Part shown: positions 1 through 5,945 of the stretch, piece by piece | How positions within the stretch are numbered: the stretch's first letter is position 1 | Layout: the number at the start of each line of letters is the position of its first letter | NCBI GenBank assembly: GCA_023399595.1 | Contig: JAEWOR010000011.1 | Location: 1 to 14,196, forward strand | Length of the DNA stretch: 14,196 bases | Reading direction: 5' to 3' | Origin: Bacteroidota bacterium | Lineage (GTDB): Bacteria > Bacteroidota > Bacteroidia > Flavobacteriales > Weeksellaceae | Program-made: the position numbers and the translations under genes | Notes under the pieces: model-generated | Told to the model about the DNA's origin: nothing | Databases searched by the model: none | What the model saw: the letters and a program-made list of their open reading frames with translations, nothing else

Positions 1-392
1 GGTTTGATCTCATCCGTGGAACAGATTGCAGAACGATTTGCCCGACTTATTTTACAGATTTCAATTGGCGTGGAATCCACAATAAAGACATCGGTGAAAT
101 CCGAAAACTTGCTGCTCAAGGTTTCTCTGATTTTTTCAATGTAGGGAAAAAGTTTTCTTTTCCTTTTATTGTAGACACTCCTTTCAATTCTTCCCTCCAA
201 ATCAGTCCCTGAAATGCATTTAAATAACTGTAGTTCAGAGTTAATAGACATATATTCTGCAGTGAGGTTGAGTGCCACAAGTTCCAAATCAGACATTTTT
301 GGAAGCCTAATTTGCTTACTTGTAGTAATATATTTACAGGTGTTTGTCAATTCTTTTAAATAAATTTTGTAGTTTTGAATAAGATTGTTCAT
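1..392 (-). CDS. IS982-family transposase, N-terminal part (runs off the left edge)
   Basis: This is an open reading frame on the minus strand from an ATG at 392-390 to the window edge: 130 intact codons and no stop. It begins MNNLIQNYKIYLKELTNTCK. It contains the segment LSDLELVALNL-like (here MSDLELVALNLTAEYMS, about residues 33-49), then a basic RSVYNKRKRKLFPY stretch (about 71-84), then FIVDSTPIEICK (about 103-114). That order is typical of IS982-family DDE transposases, such as the ISRa1 type of Riemerella. Asp106 in VDSTP would be the first acidic residue of the catalytic triad; the other two lie outside the window. Transposases of this family cut and paste the element by binding its terminal inverted repeats. 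The visible part has no frameshift, but whether the full gene is intact cannot be seen. Family assignment rests on recalled motif similarity, not on a search. Confidence 0.82.
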   Translation of the reverse strand, partial: MNNLIQNYKIYLKELTNTCKYITTSKQIRLPKMSDLELVALNLTAEYMSINSELQLFKCISGTDLEGRIERSVYNKRKRKLFPYIEKIRETLSSKFSDFTDVFIVDSTPIEICKISRANRSAICSTDEIK

Positions 393-416
393 GCATTTAA
401 TGACTTGGCAATCAAT

Positions 417-447
417 TAAATATACGATTTTTTAATCAAATGGACAA
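417..447 (-). promoter_or_regulatory. Probable transposase promoter (-33/-7, Bacteroidota type)
   Basis: On the minus strand a TTG (447-445) is followed after 20 bases by TATATTTA (424-417). This is one mismatch from the Bacteroidota -7 consensus TAnnTTTG, and the spacing is normal. The -7 element lies 24 bases before the transposase ATG. The whole site is inside the inferred element, which fits an IS that carries its own promoter. Confidence 0.35.
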
Positions 448-504
448 TCTTTTTTTTTTAATTCCTAAATGCACAACAGGTTTTATTATGTTTTGAATAT
501 ATTT

Positions 505-512
505 TATATTTG
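505..512 (+). promoter_or_regulatory. fabH -7 promoter element
   Basis: TATATTTG at 505-512 matches the Bacteroidota sigma-ABfr -7 consensus TAnnTTTG exactly and lies 18 bases before the fabH ATG. The expected -33 position (about 482-488) falls immediately next to the inferred end of the insertion sequence and contains no TTG, so the upstream half of this promoter may have been altered by the insertion. Confidence 0.5.
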
Positions 513-530
513 TCCAAATAACTTATTAGA

Positions 531-1553
531 ATGATTAAAAGTGTAATAAAAGGTATTGGTCATTATGTTCCTGAAAATATTGTTACCAACGATAATTTAG
601 CAAAGTTGATGAATACCAATGACGAGTGGATTACGGAGAGAACGGGGATCAAAGAAAGAAGACATAGAGAAAATAGAAATGATCCGCAAGAAACTACAGC
701 TGTGTTTGGAGTTAGAGCTGCTGAAAAAGCTTTAGCAATGGCTCAATTAACAACGAAAGATATAGATTATATTATTTTTGCTACGCTTTCACCAGATTAT
801 TATTTCCCTGGTTGTGGTGTGCAAGTTCAAGATATGTTGGGTTGCGATACCATTGGAGCTTTGGATGTAAGAAATCAGTGTTCTGGTTTTGTATATTCCA
901 TGAGTGTTGCCAATGCTTTTATTAAATCTGGATTGTATAAAAATGTCTTGGTGATTGGTGCAGAAATTCATTCCTTTGGTTTGGATTTTTCAGACGATGG
1001 AAGAGGCGTTTCTGTTATTTTTGGTGATGGAGCAGGAGCGATAGTTCTTTCCGCTTCTACGGATGAAAATGCAGGCGATGTTTTGGCGGTGAATATGCAT
1101 TCTGAAGGTAAATTTGCTGAAGAATTGGTAACCAAATACCCAGGAACAAAATATGGATGGGGAGATAGAGCTTTAACCGAGCCAGAAGCTTTAACAAAAG
1201 CAGAGATTTATCCTTATATGAATGGTAATTTTGTGTTTAAAAATGCAGTTACTCGTTTCCCAGAAACCATGAAAGAGGCTTTAAAAGATGCAGGAAAATC
1301 TATAAAAGATGTTGATATGTTTATTCCACATCAAGCTAACCTTAGAATTTCTCAGTTTGTGCAACAGCAATTTGGTTTGCCAGAAGAAAAAATTTTCAAT
1401 AACATTCAAAAATACGGGAATACTACAGCGGCATCTATTCCGTTGGCGTTAAGTGAAGCTATAGAACAAGGAAAAGTAAAAAGAGGAGATTTGGTTCTTC
1501 TTTCGGCTTTCGGAAGTGGATTTACTTGGGGAAGTGTTTTATTTGAATATTAA
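531..1553 (+). CDS. fabH: Beta-ketoacyl-ACP synthase III (3-oxoacyl-ACP synthase III)
   Basis: The 340-residue cytosolic thiolase-fold enzyme condenses an acyl-CoA primer with malonyl-ACP to start type II fatty acid synthesis. The full Cys-His-Asn triad is visible: Cys117 in VRNQCSGF, His267 in FIPHQANLRI and Asn297 in KYGNTTAASIPLAL. The C-terminal glycine loop SAFGSGFTWGS (about 325-335) is also present. The start NDEWITERTGIKERR (about 30-44) is typical of the family. The protein is slightly longer than the 317-residue E. coli enzyme; the extra length seems to be near residues 190-230 (YPGTKYGWGDRALTEPEALT), between the catalytic Cys and His. The gene stands alone between an insertion sequence and a convergent terminator. 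It has none of the rpmF, accB or accC neighbours that often accompany fabH, so it may be a second paralogue with a different primer preference (inference). Confidence 0.9.
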   Translation: MIKSVIKGIGHYVPENIVTNDNLAKLMNTNDEWITERTGIKERRHRENRNDPQETTAVFGVRAAEKALAMAQLTTKDIDYIIFATLSPDYYFPGCGVQVQDMLGCDTIGALDVRNQCSGFVYSMSVANAFIKSGLYKNVLVIGAEIHSFGLDFSDDGRGVSVIFGDGAGAIVLSASTDENAGDVLAVNMHSEGKFAEELVTKYPGTKYGWGDRALTEPEALTKAEIYPYMNGNFVFKNAVTRFPETMKEALKDAGKSIKDVDMFIPHQANLRISQFVQQQFGLPEEKIFNNIQKYGNTTAASIPLALSEAIEQGKVKRGDLVLLSAFGSGFTWGSVLFEY

Positions 1554-1569
1554 AAATGTGCTTCAGAAT

Positions 1570-1605
1570 AAAAAAAGTCATTCCCCTCTTGTAATGACTT
1601 TTTTT
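1570..1605. terminator. Bidirectional terminator between fabH and rpe
   Basis: A perfect 13-bp stem (1570-1582 with 1593-1605, core AAGTCATT/AATGACTT) surrounds a 10-base loop. The stem has an A-run on the left and a T-run on the right, so either strand gives a hairpin followed by U residues. It lies 17 bases after the fabH stop and 22 bases beyond the rpe stop, where two converging genes need it. Confidence 0.85.
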
Positions 1606-1627
1606 GTGATTTATTTTTTTTGAAAGC

Positions 1628-2278
1628 TTAAATCTTAAGCATTTCAATAGTTCTTTCTGGACTTTCTGAAGAGAAAACGGCGTTTCCTGCTACCAAAACA
1701 TCAGCTCCAGCATCGAATAATTTTGCAGCATTGTCTAAATTCACGCCACCATCCACTTGAATTAACGCTTGGGAATTACTGCTAAGAATTAAATCTTTAG
1801 TTTCAGCAATTTTTTTATAGGTGTTTTCAATGAATTTTTGTCCACCAAAACCTGGGTTTACACTCATTAATAATACCAAATCCACCTCTTGGATAATATC
1901 TTCTAACAATAAAACAGGAGTGGAAGGGTTAAGAACTACCCCTGCTTTCGCTCCCTTATCTTGAATTAAATTAATCGTTCTGTGTAAGTGAGTGCAAGCT
2001 TCATAATGTACAGAAACTAAATCTGCTCCATGATCAATAAATTCTTCAACATATTTTTCTGGTTCTACAATCATTAAATGTACGTCCACGAATTTTTTTG
2101 CGTGTTGTTGTATGGTTTTCATTACGGGGAAACCAAAAGAAATGTTAGGAACAAATCTTCCATCCATTACATCTACATGAAGCCAATCTGCTTGTGAGTT
2201 GTTAAGCATTTCTATATCTCTTTGCAGGTTTCCGAAATCTGCAGATAATAAAGAAGGTGCAATAAGTTTTGTTTTCAT
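1628..2278 (-). CDS. rpe: Ribulose-phosphate 3-epimerase
   Basis: The 216-residue TIM-barrel enzyme interconverts D-ribulose 5-phosphate and D-xylulose 5-phosphate in the non-oxidative pentose phosphate pathway, in the cytosol. Family motifs appear in order: IAPSLLSADF (6-15), HVDVMDGRFVPN (34-45), DVHLMI (65-70), MSVNPGFGGQKF (138-149), IQVDGGVN (173-180) and VAGNAVF (196-202). The metal-binding and acid-base residues are present: His34, Asp36, His67 and Asp176. Length is normal for the family. The start MKTKLIAPSLL places the first beta strand two residues in, as usual. The gene is downstream of the lipoprotein gene on the same strand, but a good terminator lies between them, so it is probably not simply a second cistron. 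Confidence 0.95.
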   Translation of the reverse strand: MKTKLIAPSLLSADFGNLQRDIEMLNNSQADWLHVDVMDGRFVPNISFGFPVMKTIQQHAKKFVDVHLMIVEPEKYVEEFIDHGADLVSVHYEACTHLHRTINLIQDKGAKAGVVLNPSTPVLLLEDIIQEVDLVLLMSVNPGFGGQKFIENTYKKIAETKDLILSSNSQALIQVDGGVNLDNAAKLFDAGADVLVAGNAVFSSESPERTIEMLKI

Positions 2279-2295
2279 TTTTACTATTTATTATT

Positions 2296-2324
2296 AAAAA
2301 AAGTCCGACTTTTTAGCCGAACTT
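2296..2324 (-). terminator. Terminator of the lipoprotein gene, just upstream of rpe
   Basis: Read on the minus strand, AAGTTCGGCT (2324-2315), a four-base loop and AGTCGGACTT (2310-2301) form a 10-bp stem with two G-U pairs, followed by a T-run to 2296. It starts 10 bases after the lipoprotein stop and ends 17 bases before the rpe start. Confidence 0.75.
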
Positions 2325-2333
2325 GGTTTTATC

Positions 2334-2816
2334 TTATCGATATAGAGTTATTATTACAAAGTCATCAATTCCATCTCCATTATCATCATCTATTTTGTTT
2401 TTTACCACTAAAGAACTTGCATTAATAGCTAAAACTGTTAAATTCTCAGTTCCACTTGTACCACCAGAATAGTTAATGGTAAGTGCTTTCGTTAGTGGGT
2501 CATAAGAATAGCTTCCTGTGTTGGTAGTGTTTAACGTACATGGAGCTCCGACTGCAGTGCTTCCGTGCATTTGGTCAACATAAGATCCATCATTTTTAAA
2601 ATTATAATTGTCTAAAGCTTGACATCCTGTAACGGTATAGGTGTCTAAAACTGTTGAATTGTCAGCTCCAGAGATGGTTACTTCCTTAGATTGTTTCCAA
2701 ACACCCACTATAAAATTAGCTTCAGTATAAGGGTTATTTACTTCCTCTTCATCAGACTTACATGATGTTAAAGCTAGGCTAAAGCTTGCTATTGCAAAAA
2801 GTAATAATTTTTTCAT
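2334..2816 (-). CDS. Small lipocalin-like lipoprotein, probably surface exposed
   Basis: The 160-residue exported lipoprotein has a lysine-start hydrophobic signal (1-15) and a lipobox LTSC with the lipidated Cys19. The residues after it (KSDEEE) resemble the acidic lipoprotein export signal that sends Bacteroidota lipoproteins to the cell surface. The mature part has the feel of a 'lipocalin-like' family: GVWKQSKEVTI (38-48), YNFKNDGSYV (71-80), TGSYSYDPLTKALTINYSGG (100-119), and a final strand VIITLYR. Two other cysteines, Cys65 and Cys93, could form a disulfide. A short acidic loop IDDDNGDGIDDF (142-153) resembles calcium-binding DxDxDG loops. Ligand and role are unknown. It has its own promoter-like element and terminator, so it is probably monocistronic. 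Confidence 0.75.
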   Translation of the reverse strand: MKKLLLFAIASFSLALTSCKSDEEEVNNPYTEANFIVGVWKQSKEVTISGADNSTVLDTYTVTGCQALDNYNFKNDGSYVDQMHGSTAVGAPCTLNTTNTGSYSYDPLTKALTINYSGGTSGTENLTVLAINASSLVVKNKIDDDNGDGIDDFVIITLYR

Positions 2817-2839
2817 TTTAAGAATTTTTGTTAAACATG

Positions 2840-2847
2840 CGAATATA
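2840..2847 (-). promoter_or_regulatory. Probable -7 element of the lipoprotein gene
   Basis: On the minus strand TATATTCG (2847-2840) differs from TAnnTTTG at one position and lies 23 bases before the ATG in the 69-base gap behind the peptidase gene. No TTG is seen at the -33 distance, so support is moderate. Confidence 0.35.
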
Positions 2848-2885
2848 CACTTTTCTTAAAAATAATTCTGAAATTTTATTTATTC

Positions 2886-3962
2886 TTAATGATACTTCAA
2901 TTTCATATCTGGATTTATGTTGAGAAGTGTTTCATAAATTAGTTTTATCACATTTCCAACATCGTCTTTAGAAACCATTTCTACAGTGGTATGCATATAT
3001 CTTAATGGTAAAGAAATTAATGCACTCGGAACTCCACCGTTAGAATGCGCAAAAGCATCTGTATCTGTTCCTGTAGCTCTGCTTGCTGCTGCTCTTTGGA
3101 AAGGGATTTCTTTATTTTTCGCTGTATCAATAATCAATTCTCGAAGGTTATGGTGAACACTTGGAGCAAAAAATACCACTGGTCCATTTCCGCATTTTTG
3201 GTCGCCTTCTTTCTTTTTATCAATCATTGGAGTGGTGGTGTCATGCGTAACATCTGTAACGATGGCGATATTTGGTTTTATAGTATCTGCAATCATATCT
3301 GCGCCATACAATCCCACTTCTTCTTGAACAGAATTTGTGATGTATAAACCAAATGGAAGTTTTTTCTTGTTTTCAGAAAGCAATCTTGCCACTTCTGCAA
3401 TCATAAAACCACCAATTCTATTGTCTAAGGCTCTGCAAACAAAATATCTGTTGTTCATTTCGAAAAACTCATCAGGATAAGTAATCATACAACCAACATG
3501 AATTCCCAATTCTTCCACTTCTTCTTTAGAAATAGCTCCACAATCTATAAAGATGTTTTCAATTTTTGGAATAGGCTCATTAGAGTTTACACCTCTTGTG
3601 TGGATGGCAGGCCAACCAAAAACACCTTTTACAATGCCTTTTTCTCCATGGATATGTACCACTTTGGAAGGAGCAATCATTTGGTCAGATCCTCCGTTTC
3701 TTATTACATAAATAAGTCCATCATCGGTGATATAATTTACATACCAAGAAATTTCATCGGCATGAGCTTCAATAACCACTTTGAATTCCGCTTCTGGATT
3801 GATAATTCCGTAGCAAGTTCCATAATGGTCTACCTCTATTTTATCAACATAAGGCTTTATATAATCCATCCATATTTCTTGTCCAGCTCTTTCAAATCCA
3901 GTTGGTGATGAGGTGTTGAGGTATTTTTCTAAAAACTTAATAGAGTTTTGTTTGAATTTCAT
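2886..3962 (-). CDS. M42-family metallo-aminopeptidase (glutamyl aminopeptidase / FrvX-like)
   Basis: This 358-residue cytosolic dinuclear-metal aminopeptidase belongs to the tetrahedral-aminopeptidase family, which trims short peptides. I start it at MKFKQNSIKFLEKYLNTSSP (ATG at 3962). The frame stays open to 4085, but the extra 41 residues are unlike the family and would overlap the divergent DUF4294 gene. Ligands and catalytic residues are all seen: His67 and Asp69 in IEAHADEIS, Asp180 in RALDNRIGG, Glu214/Glu215 in NSVQEEVGLYG, Asp237 in IVTDVTHDT and His324 in LRYMHTTVE. The PTGFE motif (20-24) and the GTDTDAF loop (298-304) are also typical. There is no signal peptide. Substrate preference within M42 cannot be told from sequence; older annotations call such proteins 'endoglucanase M' or 'cellulase M', which is probably wrong. 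Confidence 0.92.
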   Translation of the reverse strand: MKFKQNSIKFLEKYLNTSSPTGFERAGQEIWMDYIKPYVDKIEVDHYGTCYGIINPEAEFKVVIEAHADEISWYVNYITDDGLIYVIRNGGSDQMIAPSKVVHIHGEKGIVKGVFGWPAIHTRGVNSNEPIPKIENIFIDCGAISKEEVEELGIHVGCMITYPDEFFEMNNRYFVCRALDNRIGGFMIAEVARLLSENKKKLPFGLYITNSVQEEVGLYGADMIADTIKPNIAIVTDVTHDTTTPMIDKKKEGDQKCGNGPVVFFAPSVHHNLRELIIDTAKNKEIPFQRAAASRATGTDTDAFAHSNGGVPSALISLPLRYMHTTVEMVSKDDVGNVIKLIYETLLNINPDMKLKYH

Positions 3963-4014
3963 AAAAGGGAATGATTTTTGTTTATTGACAGAGTTAATTA
4001 ATGAGGTAAATTTA

Positions 4015-4719
4015 ATGAATTTTAGTAGAATTTTGGGATTGTTGATGTTGTTTTTTGTGACATTTATAAATGCGCAGAAAGACACTTTGAATGTAAAACC
4101 TCTTAGTCAGTATCCTCCAGAGCTTTTAAGAATTGATGAATTTGGAAACCGTTATTATTATGACGAACGACAGAAAATGAAGATTTATGAGATTAACGGA
4201 GAAACAGTTGTGGTTTTGGATGAATTGGTTTTGGTGAATAAGCCTAGATTTAATAATCAGTTGGATAAAAATTATTATTATTTCATCAATAAAAAATTAT
4301 ACAGGGTTTATCCACTTTTCTTAACCGCTTTACAACAATATAGAGATATAGAAAAAGAGATGCAAAGTCTTGATGGTTCAGATAAAAAGAGATATGCAAA
4401 AGATAGACAAGCGAAATTGGCTGACGAATATGAAAAGCAATTGCGTGATTTAACCACAACGGAAGGTCGGGTTTTTGCCAAGTTAATGAACCGAGCGACA
4501 GGAAAAACAGTGTACGAAATTATTAAAGAACTTCGTGGTGGATGGAGTGCATTTTGGTGGAATGTAAAAGGTAAATTAGCTGATATAGATTTAAAAGAAC
4601 CTTATGATCCTCATACTAACAGAACGGATGAGTTCTTGGAATCTTTATTACAAACCAATTGGAACGGTGGTTATCTTCAGCCTTATCCTGGAGCTTATAG
4701 TTATAAAGTGAAAAAATAA
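4015..4719 (+). CDS. DUF4294 exported protein
   Basis: The 234-residue protein resembles the Flavobacteriia DUF4294 family, whose function is not known. The chosen start is the ATG at 4015, because it opens directly into a signal peptide (hydrophobic 6-18, with a likely cut after FINA, leaving QKDTLNV). The frame upstream of it, open from 3913, would overlap the divergent peptidase gene. The mature part shows ELVLVNKPRF (about 70-79), a tyrosine-rich start of the domain near YYYFINKKLYRVYPLF, a charged helix (about 113-145, KEMQSLDGSDKKRYAKDRQA) and then the conserved-looking RVFAKLMNRATGKTVYEIIK and ELRGGWSAFWWN (about 175-190). It pairs head-to-head with the M42 peptidase with 52 bases between starts. 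No catalytic motif is recognised. Confidence 0.8.
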   Translation: MNFSRILGLLMLFFVTFINAQKDTLNVKPLSQYPPELLRIDEFGNRYYYDERQKMKIYEINGETVVVLDELVLVNKPRFNNQLDKNYYYFINKKLYRVYPLFLTALQQYRDIEKEMQSLDGSDKKRYAKDRQAKLADEYEKQLRDLTTTEGRVFAKLMNRATGKTVYEIIKELRGGWSAFWWNVKGKLADIDLKEPYDPHTNRTDEFLESLLQTNWNGGYLQPYPGAYSYKVKK

Positions 4720-4723
4720 AATG

Positions 4724-4746
4724 CTGTAAATTTTACAGAGTTTTTT
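4724..4746. terminator. Small bidirectional terminator between DUF4294 and NUDIX genes
   Basis: The near-palindrome CTGTAAATTTTACAG (4724-4738) is followed on the plus strand by TTTTTT (4741-4746) and on the minus strand by a T-rich run. It starts 4 bases after the DUF4294 stop and overlaps the last codons and stop of the convergent NUDIX gene. The stem is short and AT-rich, so it may be weak. Confidence 0.5.
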
Positions 4747-5149
4747 CTTTTAGTTTTTCAAACACAATGCGGTCTATTGGAAGTACGAATGGGTTTTCTG
4801 TGGTGTTGAGGTCTATCCATTCCGTTTTTTCGATGCAAGGATCTAATATTAAGAAATCATTTTCGTTCAATATTTTCACCTTATAGTAGATGGTAAGTAG
4901 CTGTTCGTTCTCTCTGAATCTTGAAACTAAAAAATCTTCTTGGGTATAAAGATGTTCTACAACTTCAATTTTCACATTCAATTCTTCATCAAATTCTCTG
5001 TGAAGACAATCTATTAAACCTTCACCCAATTCAAGACCTCCTCCTGGGAATTTTATCAAATTTTCTCCTGCGTATTCTTCAAATAAAGTAAGAACTTTCT
5101 GGTCTTTTACGGCACAAGCATATACTCTAACGTTTATTTTATCTATCAT
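4733..5149 (-). CDS. NUDIX hydrolase
   Basis: The 138-residue cytosolic hydrolase probably cleaves a nucleoside diphosphate linked to another group; the substrate is not deducible. The NUDIX box is almost complete: Gly37, then Glu43, then Arg51-Glu52-Phe53-x-Glu55-Glu56, with the usual GX5EX7REUXEE spacing. The glycine normally found two residues after the EE pair is Asn58. Upstream is the usual strand FPGGGLELGE (34-43), and downstream WIDL (111-114), which normally begins the last part of the fold. Length is that of a bare NUDIX domain with no added module. It lies 37 bases downstream of mnmD on the same strand and is probably co-transcribed. Confidence 0.85.
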   Translation of the reverse strand: MIDKINVRVYACAVKDQKVLTLFEEYAGENLIKFPGGGLELGEGLIDCLHREFDEELNVKIEVVEHLYTQEDFLVSRFRENEQLLTIYYKVKILNENDFLILDPCIEKTEWIDLNTTENPFVLPIDRIVFEKLKEKTL

Positions 5150-5186
5150 TTATACCAATTATAATGATAAAGGTAATATTTTTCTG

Positions 5187-5861
5187 TTAAAGTTTTATCG
5201 CATTTATCATTTCTCTTTTTCCTGGTGGACCTTGCTTTTTTTCGACTTTAAAATTGAGTTCTTGAAGAATTCTTCTTACACTTCCTTTAGAAGAATAGGT
5301 GGTAAGAAGTCCATTGGTGCTCATCTTATCAGCAACAAGTTCAAATAAAGGTTTTTCCCATAAATCGGGTTGTACTCGTGCTCCAAAACAATCGTAATAA
5401 ACAAGATTAATAGGAGGTAATTTAATGTCTTTTAAATCAAAGAAATCGCATTGTATTTTTGTAAGAAAAAAGTTTGGAATTACTTCAAAGGGTTTTCCCC
5501 ATTCCGCTTTATGGATATCAAAGTAAATTTTTTTCAGCTTTTCAGACTCAAAAAGAGAATCGTATGATAAATTTTTAATTTCGGAAGGTGTAATTGGGTA
5601 TTTTTCTAAAGAAAAATAATGTACAATATGATTTTTGTCAGTTTTTAATAATTCATTAATAGTGACTAAAACATTCAAACCTGTGCCGAAACCGAGTTCT
5701 AAAATATTAATTTCGTAATTTTCTAACAAATTTAATCCATTATTAATAAATACATGTTCGGCCTCTCGTAATGCACCATGATGTGAGTGGTAATTTTCAT
5801 TCAGTTCCTTTATATAAAGGGTTTTGCTGCCATCTTCAGTTGTTTTTATTTCTCTTTCCAC
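5187..5861 (-). CDS. mnmD: tRNA (5-methylaminomethyl-2-thiouridine-34) methyltransferase MnmD
   Basis: The 224-residue SAM-dependent methyltransferase corresponds to the N-terminal half of E. coli MnmC. It lacks the FAD-dependent oxidase half, as in many bacteria. In this family it makes the last methyl transfer that forms mnm5(s2)U at the tRNA wobble position 34. Visible motifs: the SAM loop ILELGFGTGLN (53-63), the acidic residue after beta 2 in FSLEKYPI (83-90), the active-site strand LVYYDCFGARVQPDLW (153-168) and the C-terminal GPPGKREM (211-218). MnmC proteins usually read DAFxP..xPxxW; here it is DCFGARVQPDLW, so the small residue after Asp157 is Cys and the usual proline is absent. 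The HHGALREAEHVF start (27-38) is typical. The gene is divergent from ilvE with overlapping promoter elements. Confidence 0.85.
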   Translation of the reverse strand: MEREIKTTEDGSKTLYIKELNENYHSHHGALREAEHVFINNGLNLLENYEINILELGFGTGLNVLVTINELLKTDKNHIVHYFSLEKYPITPSEIKNLSYDSLFESEKLKKIYFDIHKAEWGKPFEVIPNFFLTKIQCDFFDLKDIKLPPINLVYYDCFGARVQPDLWEKPLFELVADKMSTNGLLTTYSSKGSVRRILQELNFKVEKKQGPPGKREMINAIKL

Positions 5862-5874
5862 AGGATTTTTTTTT

Positions 5875-5882
5875 CAAAGTTA
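5875..5882 (-). promoter_or_regulatory. mnmD -7 promoter element
   Basis: On the minus strand TAACTTTG (5882-5875) matches TAnnTTTG exactly, 13 bases before the mnmD ATG. This implies a very short or nearly absent 5' untranslated region. No TTG is seen at the -33 distance. Confidence 0.45.
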
Positions 5883-5893
5883 ACTTATTTTGC

Positions 5894-5901
5894 TATATTT
5901 G
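5894..5901 (+). promoter_or_regulatory. ilvE -7 promoter element
   Basis: TATATTTG at 5894-5901 matches TAnnTTTG exactly and is followed by an AT-rich leader of about 40 bases before the ilvE ATG. It lies 11 bases from the divergent mnmD -7 element, so the two promoters overlap. I see no T-box, attenuator or other leader structure for branched-chain amino acid control. Confidence 0.5.
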
Positions 5902-5945
5902 AAAAATTATGTTAATAGAATAGAACACCTTAAAAATTTTTTAAA

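Larger units (their letters stand above)
1..481 (-). mobile_element. Insertion sequence, IS982 family, partial (one end in the window)
   Basis: The transposase fragment plus its upstream leader make up one side of an insertion sequence. Reading the minus strand inward from 481, the sequence starts ACCTGTTGTGCATTT (481-467). I propose this as the outer end because it sits just outside the transposase promoter, is the only GC-richer tract in an AT-rich spacer, and starts with AC as IS982-type ends often do. The opposite end is outside the window, so neither the inverted repeat nor a target duplication could be checked; the boundary at 481 is inference. Confidence 0.5.

Noticed and set aside
2821..2885. 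Possible terminator after the peptidase gene
   Set aside because: Only short A/T pairings can be drawn (for example AATAA/TTATT), with no GC core, so it does not meet the standard of the other hairpins.
3498..3908. 136-codon frame on the plus strand
   Set aside because: It lies entirely antisense to the well-supported M42 peptidase and shows no protein-like motif; it is a shadow frame.
3913..4014. N-terminal extension of the DUF4294 protein
   Set aside because: It would bury the signal peptide in the middle of the protein and overlap the peptidase gene on the other strand.
3962..4085. N-terminal extension of the M42 peptidase (41 residues)
   Set aside because: The frame is open, but the residues do not resemble the family, and they overlap the signal-peptide region of the divergent DUF4294 gene. 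The ATG at 3962 gives a normal family start.
5902..5945. Leader attenuator or riboswitch before ilvE
   Set aside because: The 44-base leader is A/T-rich with no leader peptide rich in branched-chain codons, no hairpin with GC pairs and no riboswitch-like core.
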